Shown here: positions 1 to 10,661 of the stretch, piece by piece
Layout of the letters: each line of letters opens with the position of its first letter
Numbering within the stretch: position 1 is the first letter of the stretch
Assembly: GCA_018340375.1 (NCBI GenBank)
Contig: JAFFJZ010000031.1
Coordinates: 682,001-746,000 of the forward strand
DNA: 64,000 nucleotides
DNA from: Gonatopus flavifemur
Taxonomy: Eukaryota; Arthropoda; Insecta; Hymenoptera; Dryinidae
Reading direction: 5' to 3'
Notes under the pieces: generated by a model
Told to the model about the DNA's origin: nothing
Seen by the model: the letters and a program-made list of their open reading frames with translations, nothing else
Databases searched by the model: none
Position numbers and translations under genes: made by a program

Positions 1-151
1 CAAACAGTGCGTCACGAGTTCTCTGACTGGAGGCTTTAATAAGGTCTGCACTTATGCCATCTCCTCCTGTCGCTTCATTATTCTTCAATTCTTTTAAAGC
101 CCTGTCGAATTCTGATCTCATGACTGAATCCTCCAATTCATCTCCATCAAC
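1..151 (-). pseudogene. RTE-type LINE fragment (reverse transcriptase linker region)
   Basis: This stretch is closely similar to bases 16319-16470 of the larger minus-strand RTE copy, with the same run from the AACAGTGCGTCA motif through the serine- and glutamate-rich linker just before the reverse transcriptase core. Only about 150 bases remain; the window edge truncates one side and a mariner begins directly at the other. It has no complete domain and cannot be functional. The similarity was judged by eye. Confidence 0.75.
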
Positions 152-700
152 AATCCTAAGCGTCGAAAAAGTTGGGGGCTGCCAGTTGTACCAGGTCCAT
201 CGACATCGAAAACAAATATCCACGCTTCAAAGATTATGTTGCGCATCTGGTGGGATCAGAAAGGTGTCATTTATTATGAACTCCTCAAATCGTCAGCAAC
301 AATCACTGGCGATCGTTACAGACTATAGCTAATACGTTTGAATCGAGCTCTAAAAGAAAAACGACCGGAATGGGACGGTAGACATGATGAACTGATCTTG
401 CTGCATGATAATGCCAGGCCACATGTTGCTCAATCTGTTGAAAAATATTTGAAAGGAGTGCATTGGGAAATCTTGCCTCACCCGCCGTATTCCCCAGACA
501 TTGCCCCTTCGGATTATCATCTCCTTCGATCTATGCAATCAGCCCTTACTGGAGAGCGGTTTACTCCTTACGAAAGTGTCGAAAAATCGTTCAATGAATG
601 GATCGAGTCAAAAGAATCTGCTCTTCTCCTCCGAGGGATCCGTATGCTGCCTGAAAGATGGGCAAAAGTGGTCGCTTCCAATGGTGCATACTTAGAATAA
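152..700 (+). pseudogene. Mariner (mauritiana-like) transposase, C-terminal half
   Basis: This encodes the C-terminal half of a DD34D mariner transposase, a nuclear cut-and-paste enzyme. Reading starts at DNPKRRKSW, equivalent to about residue 163 of the full copy at 53910, so the DNA-binding domain and first catalytic aspartate are missing. The second aspartate (HDNARPHVA) and third (YSPDIAPSDYHLL) are present, and the end RWAKVVASNGAYLE matches the family C terminus. An in-frame TAG near 335 breaks the frame. The 5' edge abuts RTE sequence without an inverted repeat, so this is a truncated relic rather than a clean insertion. Confidence 0.85.
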
Positions 701-776
701 CATTATGTAATAATCCATTGTTTAAATAAGAACCAACTTCGCTTGAAGAAGGCCGGAAACTTATCCCCATACCCAA
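152..776 (+). mobile_element. 5'-truncated mariner with 3' terminal inverted repeat
   Basis: Downstream of the transposase fragment the sequence runs into GGAAACTTATCCCCATACCC and ends before a TA at 777-778. This resembles the right end of the intact mariner at 53740-55023 (GGAAACTTATTTGTACACCT). The left terminus is absent. No second TA duplication can be assigned. Confidence 0.7.
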
Positions 777-793
777 TACTTTGAAAAAGTTCA

Positions 794-820
794 CGAATGA
801 ATGAATGAATGAATGAATGC
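794..820. repeat. (GAAT)n microsatellite
   Basis: About six uninterrupted copies of the tetranucleotide GAAT/AATG lie just beyond the mariner end. No coding potential is associated with it. Confidence 0.9.
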
Positions 821-951
821 CGAAGAGGTTATTTGTGAAGAAAACACAGAAATTTTCAGAAAGGTATGAAAAAATCCATTTGCTACATTCAGAAAATTGG
901 AATATACACAGGTAAGCTCTGCATGATGGATTATTCATAAAATGCATTGAT

Positions 952-1330
952 TTCTCCACAGGCAAGAGCATAGCGGATATATCATAATCCCTGACGGACA
1001 GTTCCCTACTATTGGTTCCTTCAACCGGACCTAAAGACGAATAATAGAATATCATACAAGGTTTAGTCAAGAAGAATAATTCAAATTTATAAATTCTGAC
1101 GCAAAAGCACATCGGATATACCATAACCTCCACGGATAGTCCACTACTGTCCTATCCTCCTATTAGAGTCGTTGGCAGATGATCAAATGGATCATACGGA
1201 GCATGCTCAACGGGAATGATTCAAATGGATTCACAATCTTTCTATAGGCCGACACATAACGGATATATCATAACTCCTGACAGACACGCAGCTACTGTCG
1301 ATCTCTCCAATTAGAATCGTAGACAATTGA
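952..1330. repeat. Three diverged copies of a ~143-bp tandem repeat
   Basis: The motif CGGATATAtCATAAcyCC followed by a GACrGACAG-like segment recurs at about 966, 1106 and 1251, a spacing of roughly 141-145 bases. Each copy then holds a CTACT-GTC segment and an ATTAGAaTCGT segment. Copies are strongly diverged and no open frame spans them. Confidence 0.55.
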
Positions 1331-1371
1331 TGGAGGAGATTATACCGAGCTTGCTTGAGAATTATAGTGGA

Positions 1372-1825
1372 TATGGGGTAAAATTCGCAAAGTGTTCTCA
1401 CCTGAAAATTTCAATCTCATCAATGTTGATGAAATTCCATGAATTTGTTGTACTAATGACCCTCTTCAAATTGTGTCAACACCAGGTTTCTAGGAAGTCA
1501 GGTTTTCGTGGTACAGGGGTTTAAATTTTCAAGATTTTTTGGATCTGCGTTTTTTCGAAGAATCATCATGCTCATTAATTCCATTGAATGAAAATAAGTC
1601 ATTATTGATATTGTTAGGATTTTTTCTGAATTTTACGATCAAAATACTTTCATTCATGCAGAAGGAATATTTCACATAGGAATTCGATTTTTAAAGGTAT
1701 TTTTGCATTTTTCGGTCACTGCGCCCCTTTTGATATTGATGAAACCTTGATAAATCGAAAGCTTGATTCCTTAGCTTCACAATCATACAGGTTTAGAAAT
1801 GGGACGAAAAAATTTCCCCAAGGTA
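1372..1825 (+). repeat. Dispersed ~450-bp repeat, left copy of an inverted pair
   Basis: This segment is the reverse complement of 10662-11131, with very high similarity by eye over more than 400 bases (from TATGGGGTAAAATTCGC to AATCATACAG). The two copies flank a 9-kb block that contains the piggyBac-interrupted gene. No open frame, terminal motif or target duplication was found, so it is either a short dispersed element or the arms of an inversion. Confidence 0.7.
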
Positions 1826-2301
1826 CAGAGTTCCAAGTGTGTACGTATCGTACCTTGAGTACATGACGATCACACCATCGATTTTCAGTGTATTGTTTTA
1901 TGAAAAAAGTAATTATCAAATTTATTTTCTTAATTCCGCCCACCACATTGCTCAATACAACCGTCCAGATTACCCCTTTCAAATGAATAATTGATTCACG
2001 ACACACGGTTGAAGAAAACACGTCATACTTTATTGGAACATTATTGCAATAATTAGTCATACCAATTTGTCATCTTGGACCCATTAAATTTCTTCTTATT
2101 GATAATCAATTTTTATGGAAACGCGGTTACTGTAACTGGTGAAAGTAACTGTAAGTAGTGACTTTCTTTGTACAAGTTATAGTACTCTGATTATTTACAA
2201 AATTGAATTATTGCTAAATAAATGTACAGAATGATATTAAACAATTTGCAGTATTTATAATTATCAATCTTCTGATCCTTCTGAAAGGTTGTTCCTATAC
2301 T
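1826..2301. other. No recognisable feature
   Basis: This AT-rich sequence lies between the dispersed repeat and the 3' end of the minus-strand unnamed gene. It may contain that gene's 3' flank, but no terminal repeat or polyadenylation arrangement can be fixed. The short open frames here show no family resemblance. Confidence 0.5.
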
Positions 2302-3313
2302 CTAATTTTTATGCCTTCTTCGGGTCTTTGAGAATATATCATATTGCACTGCCGAAGAGTGAGTTTTAAGAATAAACGATGAATGTTCCATAGGTATCAC
2401 ATAATGGCATTTGAGAGTTCCTGCTATCGTTTTTGCAGATGCAAATCGTTTTTCAAGTGCTTTAGTAGCCTCTATATGAATACTCTTTGGGCTGAAGAAA
2501 ATGACAGTTTCCTTCAAATGTTCTTTAGCCCACTGATGAAGAGCATCCGCAGTCAAAATTTCATTTTCATTCGATGATGCTCGCAGACTTGCACGTGGTG
2601 CAAGTCTCTTCAAATTTCCACCAATACCGTCGCAAGGTCCTTTGCCATGTACACTTGCATGAAAATGCCACTCAGCCGCAATTCCAAAATCATGCTCATG
2701 ATGTAGAAGATTTGCAAAATTATATTCATTTTCAAAATGTTGCGATGCTCCATCAGTGAAGTAGAAAATTTTTTCACATTCAAAATTATCTTGCGAATGC
2801 TTTGTAATAATTTTTTGAAATTCATAAACAGCTACCGTATCATGAGTCAGATTATCAGACAAAATTGCTTTACTGCGATGTCTTAACTCATCTGTTCTGT
2901 AATAAATTACTGTTGTGAAAATGGTAACTCGGTTGTTATTCCAATGAAACGATTGAATAGCATTCTGAGCAATAAATGCATAGTTTTCAGCGAAATCACA
3001 TGTAACTATGAATTCTCCGGCCTTCAAATTATCCTTGAGATTCTTGAGAGAGGACGATTGCTCCTTTGCTATAGAGGCGTGAGATTTCAACTTATGTAAC
3101 CGTTCACAGAGATCCTCTACGAAATCTCCTGCGTCTGCTATTTCAGTTTTCAAAGTGCTGCGATCAGTTTGTTGCCAAATTTGATATTCTACTCCCTCGA
3201 AGTACTGATCTGTAAGATTCGATCGGAGAAAGTCCTCAAAATTGTTCATTCCAGGAGACGCTAAACACTTGTGCAGATAGCATTTAGAAGTAGGATTATC
3301 ACATACAAGCATT
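2302..3313 (-). pseudogene. Unnamed transposase-like protein, C-terminal part
   Basis: This is the C-terminal ~337 residues of an unnamed protein family that I recall as repeated in arthropod and cnidarian genomes. Visible motifs are CDNPTSKCYLHKC (possible metal-binding cysteines), CDFAENY near the middle, FYFTDGASQHF and GKGPCDGIGGNLKRLAP. The two aspartate motifs and the later glycine-rich block resemble the layout of an RNase H-fold transposase, but that is inference. Its first codons in an automatic translation come from the piggyBac end; the genuine frame enters at the TTAA (3314-3317) and continues from 8899. The frame is open to its stop. Confidence 0.7.
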
Positions 3314-3599
3314 TTAACCCTTTGCGGCATGGTGGCCATTATAATAGCCACCTCAATGTGTTTTAAGTTTACAGTTAACCAGAGACAATATAACGCTTTT
3401 TCCCCCAGTTTTTTTTTTCAATTTGATTTAGATAAGGACTTAGGAAGTATTCGGCATCACGTATACATTGTCAATCGTTTCACAAATTGTGATTTAAATG
3501 AATAAACAATGAAAAAAAACCGTATTCATCGAATAACACAGGCACATAAAAAAAATTGTCATGAATCAGAGGGTAAACCCCACTATCCATACGTTTTTG

Positions 3600-5490
3600 G
3601 GGTCGCTGAAACCGAATATGACCATGAAAAATTTTTTCAATCGCCCGTTTGCTCTCACCAACCCCCTGATGAGGGTTGAATTTGAAAAATTCGGAAAAAT
3701 TCAAATGTACGTGTATTTCTATGTCCTTTGGGACGCTAAACCCAAAACTGATGAGGAAAAAGAATTCCAACCCCTCTCTTATCCGCTAGCACCCTCCTAC
3801 CACCCCCTGATGGGGGTTGAAGTTTAAACTTTCGTGGAAAATTCAAATGTATGTGGATTTCTATGTTTTTTGGGATGCTCAAACCGAAAATGATAACAAA
3901 TAAGAAATTCCATCCCTCTCTTGCCCGCTAGCACCCTGCCACCACTCCCTGATGGGGGTTGGATTTTGAACTTTCGTATGAAATTCAAATCCATGTAGAT
4001 TTTCATGTGTTTTGGGATGCTGAAACCAAAAATGATAAGTAAAAATGAATTTCAACCTCTCTCACCAGCAAGCACCCTCCTACCGCCTCCTGATGGGGGT
4101 TGAATTTGAGATTTTCATAAAAAATGCGAATGTATGTGTATTTCTATGTTTTTTGGGATGCTGAAACCAAAAATGATGAGGAAGAAGGATTACAACCTCT
4201 CTCTCACCCGCTAGCACCCTCCTACCAACCCCCTGATGAGGACTGAGTTTGAAACTCACGTAAAAAAATTTGAATGCATATGTATTTCCATGTTTTCTAG
4301 GATCTTTGAATAAGAAGTGATAACGAATGAAGAATTCAACCCCTCTTTCACCCGCTAGCACCCTCTTACCACCCCCGGACGAGAGTTGAATTTGAAACTC
4401 ACGTAAAAAATTCAAATCTATGTGTATTTCCAGGTTTTTTGGGACGCTCAAATGAAAAATGATAACAAATAACAAATTAAACTCCTCTGTTACCCACTAG
4501 TACCCCCTTACTACCCCCTTGAAGAGGGTTGAATTTGAAATTTTCTCACAAAATTGAGATGTATGTGTATTTCTATGTTCTTTGAGATGCTGAGATCATA
4601 AACGACTGCAATCAACAATATCCACTGACTCGATTACCTCCTCACACTCCTGTACAATCATTAAAAAGAACCTAGTAAAATCCACATGAAAGTCAGTTCT
4701 CAGCGAATTACGCTATCGATTCAGGATAAAACAGAAGAACCAAAGCTTTCATGGGCTCAATACTCAAAATTCCGGCGATCCAAAGTCAATCACTTGTTGA
4801 TTCAACAGGTTGAACAGTATCCTATGTTGTAAACGTCAATACTTCATGAAATAGAAATATCAGATGCATTCATGATTTGGTTCTACTCTTAGCGGGTAAC
4901 AAAGCGGTGAAATTTGTTATTTGTTATCATTTCTCCTTCAAACGTCCCAGAAAACATGGAAATACATATACATCCGAATTTTTTACGTGAGTTTCAAATT
5001 CAGCCCCCATCAGGGGGTGGTGGGAGGGAGCTAGCGGGCAAGAGAGGGGTTGAATTCCTATTTTGTTATCATTTTCGGTTCAAGCATCCCAAAAAACATA
5101 GAAATCCACATACATTGGAATTATTTACGAAAGTTTGGAATTCAACCCCGATCAGGGGGTGGTAGGAGGGTGCTAGCGGGTAAGAGAGGGGTTGGAATCC
5201 TTTTTCCTCATCATTTTTGAGTTCAGCATCCCAAAAAACATAGAAATCCACATACATTTGAATTTTTTATGAAAATTCAAAATTCAACCCCCATCAGGGG
5301 GTGGTAGGAGGGTGCTAGCGGGTGAGAGAGGGATTGGGATTCTTTTCCCTTATCATTTCTGGTTTCAGCGTCCCAAAGAACATAGAAATACACCTACATT
5401 TGAATTTTTCCAAATTTTTCAAATTCAACCCACATCAAGGAGTTGGTGAGGGCAAACGGGCGATTGAAAAAACTTTTAGAACTCTTGTGC
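3600..5490. repeat. Inverted arrays of a 142-bp repeat (7 forward, 4 reverse copies)
   Basis: The core CCCCCTGATGGGGGTTGAAT recurs at about 3661, 3803, 3944, 4087, 4230, 4371 and 4512, a spacing of 141-143. The reverse complement recurs at about 5003, 5146, 5288 and 5430. A non-repeated spacer of ~300 bases (4590-4890) separates the arms. The outer edges also match each other (TTTTTTCAATCGCCCG against CGGGCGATTGAAAAAA). The result is a fold-back structure nearly 2 kb long within the piggyBac left flank. Its open frames are repeat translations, not genes. Confidence 0.85.
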
Positions 5491-5960
5491 TATCTGGGAC
5501 GTGAATTACTCACGCGAAAATGATAATATGTGCAGATTTCATAATCCATACAAATATTCCAAAATATTATTATTTTTGTGCCAAATACCATTATAATATT
5601 TATTTGAAGCTTTACCACTCAAAATTGATTCTCTGCGCATGATAGACTTAGGGTTTTCATCGCTACTCCGCAACTAGTTTTTTGTATCTATAATCGAAAT
5701 ATTAATTATTGTAGTACATATTAGTATTGGCTGAGATATGTCTATTGTTATCTAATATTGAGTGAAGACAACTTATCCGTGTTAGAGATCGCGTTTGTGT
5801 GGCAGGCTAACCGGATTGTGAAAAACTGTCTTCCGCAAATTTTTGTGTGACAAGGCATTCTTCTCCATCAGTCGTGCAAACGACTCAAGTTCATCTATCA
5901 CTTATATTTGGTGCACAAGACATATCACTTCATATAACTTCGAAATATGGATGAAATAAG

Positions 5961-7601
5961 ATGATATTCCCAGTGATGCTGAATCTATCAATGGGGTTGT
6001 GTGATGATGATGATATTGAGGATGATTATACTGAATGTGATGGCGAAAGAAATCTTTCTGAAGATTATCCTGACTCAGGAAGTTTTGATGATGATAACAT
6101 AGAATTCAATGATAATGATTTCATGTGGGCGGAAAGAAGAAAAACCCAAGACGATTCTCCATATACTGAAACTTTCGGTCCAAATATTACAGATGATGTT
6201 ACCACACTTTTAGACATATTTTTATGTCTGTTCCCCCATGAACTTTTAGATTTAATTGTTGAACAAACAAACCTGTACTTGAGACAGAAAAAAACTAAAG
6301 CTGATTCAATACCCAAAGAGGAATTACTAGTGTTTTTCGCTATAAATATAATGATGGGCGTGAAGAAATCCCCCTCTTACCGCGATTATTGGTCGACAGA
6401 TCCAAAATTGAATGATCCATTTATATGCAAATTGATGACGGTTAATGGGTTTGGATTCCTTCTGAGTCATTTACACATGGCTGATAAAAGTCAAGAACCG
6501 AGAAAAGGAGATGAAAATTATGATAAATTGTATAAGCTAAGACCATTCTTGGATAAATTATCCGAAACTTTCAAGAATTGTTGGAAACCCAGCCAAAACC
6601 AATCTATTGATGAATCCATGATCAAGTTCAAAGGCCGTAGCAGTTTGAAGCAGTACATGCCGAACAAGCCCATAAAACGTGGATACAAAGTTTGGACGCG
6701 CGCAGATGCATCGCGATACGTGTGCGAGTTTCAGGTATACACAGGTCAAGCTGGAAGTGCTGAAAAGCAATCGGGAGTAGTGGAAGATTTGACGCGTAAC
6801 TTGGTAGGAAAAAATCATCATGTATTTTTCGATAATTTTTTTACCGGTCTTGATCTTATGATAGGTTTGAAAAAAGATAAAGTGTTTGCTTGTGGAACTG
6901 TTCGTTCCAACAGAAAGGGTTGACCAGAACGCATTATTCCTGATAAAAAAATGGTGCATGGGTAGTATGAATACCGTACTTGTGGTGCTGGAATTAGCTG
7001 GGTCGAGTGGATGGATAAGAAAGCTGTTTTCTTTTCATCCAACTATCATGATCCTTGTGAGGTTACTGTGACAAATTGTACACAAAGAGATGGTTCTCTA
7101 AAACAAGTGACTTGCCCAATTATGTGCTCTGACTATCATGAAAATATGGGATATGTTGATAGATCTGATCACCCAATATCAACTTACAAAATTGATAGGA
7201 AATCAAAAAAATGGTGGCACCGCATATTTTGGCATTTTTTGAAGGTAGCCATTATAAATGCATTGATTATTCACAATACCAGAAATCCAGCACATCCAAT
7301 GGCATCAAAGAAATTCAGGTTATTTTTAGTAGATCAATTGGCAAGCCATCGTTTACCTACACCTACGGGAAGGAAATGTCAAAAAACATCTCCATCAAAC
7401 GTAGTCAGGAAACCTACAGTGTCTATTGAGACAAGACGATCTCAATCATGTCGTATGCCCGTATGTTTGAGCGTTCCAAGACGTTGTGCTTTTTGTAGTA
7501 CAAAGAGTCAACCTTGCAGGACTTCATATACCTGCAGTACTTGCAATGTGCCATTGTGCATGAAACATGATGGAAATTGTTTTCGAAATGACTATGCATG
7601 A
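5961..7601 (+). pseudogene. piggyBac transposase, two in-frame stops
   Basis: This is a DDE_Tnp_1_7-type transposase that cuts and pastes at TTAA. An acidic N terminus is followed by LLVFFAINIMMGV, SIDESMIKFKGRSSLKQYMP (first catalytic region), FFDNFFTGLDL (second) and MGYVDRSDH (third). It ends in a cysteine-rich C terminus (RCAFCSTKSQ to CSTCNVPLCMKH) typical of the family's zinc-binding tail. The frame is continuous for 547 codons except TGA at 6921-6923 and TAG at 6963-6965. An ATG at 5947 in another frame gives MDEIR then DIPSDAESING, suggesting the true N terminus also carries a small indel. The copy cannot make full-length protein. Confidence 0.9.
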
Positions 7602-8164
7602 ACATTCTTATACATAAATTGTAGAACCATGAAATTGAGAACACAAAATCGTGAAACCTCATGCTATTAAGAAAGCTGTAGGAACTGAAGAGTTGAAAAT
7701 CAGAAATGATTGGAAAATTTTTGATGAAAAGTTGAGAAATTTGGGATAAATGAAAGAAATATAAAGATACGGAATGGAAAAAGAACACAAAATAAAAAAA
7801 ATTCAAAAATACAAGATCAAAACAATTAAAGATCAAAAAATTTAAGAAAAAATCAAAAAACAACAAAAAAACAAAATGCAGACAATTGCCGCTACGTCCA
7901 CGTTCGTGTCTCTGGAATCAACCAAACGCGGTGACTTTCATTGAAGCCTAAATCTATGAGAATTCATTGTCGGAAAATCAGGTTCTCTGAATGATTGATA
8001 AATAAATTCCTCTTTCCTAATTGTTCGATCTTCAAATGTTGATTTCTTCTATTTCTTGTTCGTTATTCGAATGAAAAATATTGAATTCCAGAAAAAAGGA
8101 ATTGGTCTACGGTGATTGATTCAAAAACAATGAGTTTACAAGCTTTTTGCAAAATCCCGGTTTC

Positions 8165-8835
8165 CCAAGTTTTCTAACGCCATCCGAATTTGCTCTTTGA
8201 ATTTTGGAAATTTGAGTTTGAATTCGCAATCAACGAACCGAGAGCCCCTCCGTGCATAAAGTTCAGCATGGTTACACGATTTTCAGAATTCTCGGTCACC
8301 ACCTTAAATCTGACATTTTGAATTTTCAAAATCCGGTTCAGATTCGTGATTGGCGACCTGAAGAATCCCTGACACGGAAGTTTCAGCGAAATCCCCCAAT
8401 TTTTAAAATTTTCCGTCGTCATCTTGAATTCGCCATCTTGAATTATGCGAACCTCCGTTCAGATTCGTAATCAGCGATCCGAAATATCCCCGACACGTGA
8501 ATTTCAGCAAAATCCCTCAATTTTTGAAATTTTCCGCCGCCATCTTGAAACCGTCATCTTGAATTTTGCAAATCTGCGATGAGATTCGTAATCAGCAACC
8601 CGAAAAATCCCTGACACGTGAGTTTCAGCGAAATTCCGCCATTTTTCAAATCTTCCACCGCCATTTTGAATTCTGGAAATCTGAGTCCAGATTCGTAATC
8701 AGCGACCCGAAAAATCCCCGACAAAAGAGTTTCAGCGAAATCCCCTATATTTTGAAATTTTTTGCCGCCATTTGGAATCCGCCATCTTGAATTTTGCAAA
8801 TCTGAGTCCAGATTCGTAATCAGCGACCTTGATAA
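8165..8835. repeat. ~120-bp tandem repeat, about six copies
   Basis: The phrase AGATTCGTAATCAGCGACCC recurs at roughly 8222, 8340, 8460, 8583, 8690 and 8812, with intervals of 107-122. It is followed each time by GACACGTGAGTTTCAGCGAA-like and CCGCCATCTTGAATT-like segments. It lies near the right end of the piggyBac. Open frames on both strands are periodic by-products. Confidence 0.85.
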
Positions 8836-8898
8836 CCCATATATATCAAGTTTCATGGAAAACCGTTCTTCTCAAGAACGTATGTCGCAAAGGGTTAA

Positions 8899-9640
8899 TA
8901 GCATCATGGTGAGAAGCCATGGGGAAATCTGTCGCAGACGTTAGTTCTTGTCAACTTATCACATTTAGCATTAAATTCACGTTTTCATGATAAACACACA
9001 CGCATACGGTATGAGTCCCAGGAGCTCCAGCGAGTACACAATTGCGAGGTCTCAGCTGTGAAAATTTCGATAAGCTCACATCAGCTGTAGGATTCTTCAA
9101 TTCCAATGAAGAATACAACTCGGCAAGATTGCGTAAAATCAATCTTTTCTGAACATGTTCACGCGTTCCATCATTAGTTTTGATCGAAACATAATCCTTC
9201 ATGCCTGGCAATATCCGGCTATTTTCATCATCCAAGTAAAATGCTATGATGGAATTTTTAATCTCGCAAGATAACCTTCGTCCTCTCTTTGGATTTAGTG
9301 ATGTTAGAATCCCGTTTTCAGCTCCCAACTGTATGGCTTCCCTAGCTTGACGTTTCAAAGCGTTGAATTCAGTAGCCAATGTCCTTCGTCCTCATGATGT
9401 TGGAGCAAGGGTTAGAAGCAAAATCTTCTCCGAATAACTGGGAGACTGTTTGAATTTTTCTTTGATTTGATCGAGAACTTCAATAGCTGATTCATGATGT
9501 TTTATTTGACACTTTCGATTCAAATTCTCAGACATTTTTGCTGATGGAACGGAAACATCTTCTTCATTTATATCAAAAGTTTCCTCCTCGTTAATTCCAA
9601 GGTGTGGGACATCATCCTCTTCTTCGAATAATGTTTGATC
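8899..9640 (-). pseudogene. Unnamed transposase-like protein, central exon part
   Basis: This is the middle of the same minus-strand protein. An acceptor-like TTATCTCTTAG ends at 9641, and coding begins with DQTLFEEEDD and an acidic stretch. A basic linker follows (LNPKRGRRL), then KDYVSIKT, QKRLILRNLAELY, LRPRNCVLAGAPGTHTVCVC and NVNLML, which I recall as hallmark blocks of this family. TGA codons near 9390 (between APTS and GRR) and at 8951-8953 (between VIS and QELTS) interrupt it. After the second stop the frame continues to the TTAA at 8895-8898 and resumes at 3314 as IKMLVCDNP. Confidence 0.7.
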
Positions 9641-9722
9641 CTAAGAGATAATAGAAATTTCTCAATTATCCCAGTTTTCTCCTCATTAGAACATTTTGGG
9701 GCTGCACTGAGAAGAATAAATA

Positions 9723-9892
9723 GTGGACTCAACTACGTACGACAGTTGGATACGTTCAAATGCAATACTTCTTTGATTCAATCAGATTTGTAGTTGACTC
9801 AACTACGAATACTTGAATGAACCTTGAATTCAAATTGAATTGACGGAGGATTGTATTTGAACGTATCCAAGTGTCGTGCGTAGTTGCCTCCA
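9723..9892. mobile_element. Palindromic MITE in the intron of the unnamed gene
   Basis: The left arm GGACTCAACTACGTACGACA and the right arm, read as reverse complement GAGGCAACTACGCACGACAC, are followed by matching GTTGGATACGTTCAAATGC / TTGGATACGTTCAAATAC. Terminal repeats of about 40 bases enclose a short centre. No coding capacity and no clear target duplication were found, so the superfamily is unassigned. Confidence 0.65.
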
Positions 9893-9989
9893 TTATCTTT
9901 TTTCTCAATGTATACTGTGTACTTTTTTGATGAATCGAATAATAAAGCGGAACTCCCTCAAGTGAATTATACTCGCATGTATCCATCTG

Positions 9990-10193
9990 AACAGATTGAA
10001 CATCGTACAAAGGTGACATTGGAGATAGTACAGTCATGTCTTTCCTGCATCTACTACATATTCGGGTATCAGAGGGTAGATGATGATATTTTTTTCTCAG
10101 ATTTGAAGATGAGGTTCGAAGATCTGAAGATTTTTTGTGACAGGGATATTGAAATGGATTGAAACAACAATCACCTGAACTCCTCCGTTTCAT
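9990..10193 (-). pseudogene. Unnamed transposase-like protein, probable first exon
   Basis: An ATG at 10193 starts a frame with CCFNPFQYPCHKK, NLRKKYHHLP and RICSRCRKD, a cysteine pattern that fits the N-terminal zinc-binding module I associate with this family. The chosen ATG gives a start immediately before that module. The donor side is not resolved, so the 3' limit is approximate; the intron towards 9641 contains a palindromic MITE. Context and strand support membership in the same gene as 8899-9640. Confidence 0.5.
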
Positions 10194-10249
10194 TGTGTTA
10201 TTACATGTAGGAAAAAGTCCTTCCTTAATAGAATAGCAGAAAATCAATC

Positions 10250-10661
10250 AGAAAAACTTCATAAACAAGAAAGTTTCACTGATTTGATATTCATCTCTGT
10301 ACATTCAAAACGACACAAAACCGTTGATGAGTTCAGATTGGAGAGAATGAGGTTGGTTAGGTTACAAATGAGAAAGAATCAGGTTGCCCTGGAAACATCC
10401 ACAGTCACTATTCAATTGAAGCTCCAGGGCAGAAGTTTATATGATTGATAAGAATGAATTCAAATCCTCAGTGGATTAGAATGAGAGAATAACATTAAGA
10501 ATCAGAGGATATTCGATTTGTGGAAGTGATTTTCACTGATAATGATACAGGAAATCACGGCAGAATGAATTATCCATTAGCATGAAATATTATTACACAA
10601 TGTTGGCGTAGTGTTGTATTTATACACGATGGTAGCGGGTGGACGTGTGAGGTCTGAGCAC
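10250..10661. other. No recognisable feature; possible promoter side of the unnamed gene
   Basis: This non-repetitive AT-rich sequence lies upstream of the presumed first exon at 10193. I see no terminal repeat, RNA gene or coding frame with family resemblance. It ends where the right copy of the dispersed repeat begins. Confidence 0.4.

Larger units (their letters stand above)
3318..8894 (+). mobile_element. piggyBac-type element inserted in a TTAA of the unnamed gene
   Basis: The left end is CCCTTTGCGGCAT after a TTAA at 3314-3317. The right end is ATGTCGCAAAGGG before a TTAA at 8895-8898. The 13-base ends are inverted repeats with one mismatch, and the TTAA duplication is the piggyBac hallmark. 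A short subterminal palindrome follows each end (GGTGGC...GCCACC on the left, CGTTCTTGAGAAGAACG on the right). The transposase lies at 5961-7601. At 5577 bases it is longer than a typical piggyBac, explained by the 142-bp inverted array and the 120-bp tandem array inside it. Confidence 0.85.

Noticed and set aside
3314..3351. MAIIMATMPQR as the start of the minus-strand unnamed protein
   Set aside because: These codons lie in the piggyBac terminal repeat; the genuine frame continues from 8899.
3600..5490. CRISPR-like array
   Set aside because: The sequence is eukaryotic, the repeats are contiguous 142-bp units without short spacers, and no cas-like gene is present.
3480..5504. Several 60-130-codon open frames on both strands with similar sequences
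   Set aside because: They repeat every 142 bases and on both strands, so they are translations of the repeat unit, not genes.
8174..8944. Open frames of 60-100 codons with periodic similarity
   Set aside because: They follow the 120-bp tandem array and have no non-repeat homology.
9756..9990. Extension of the first exon open frame to 9756
   Set aside because: This part reads into the palindromic MITE at 9723-9892 and lies in the presumed intron.
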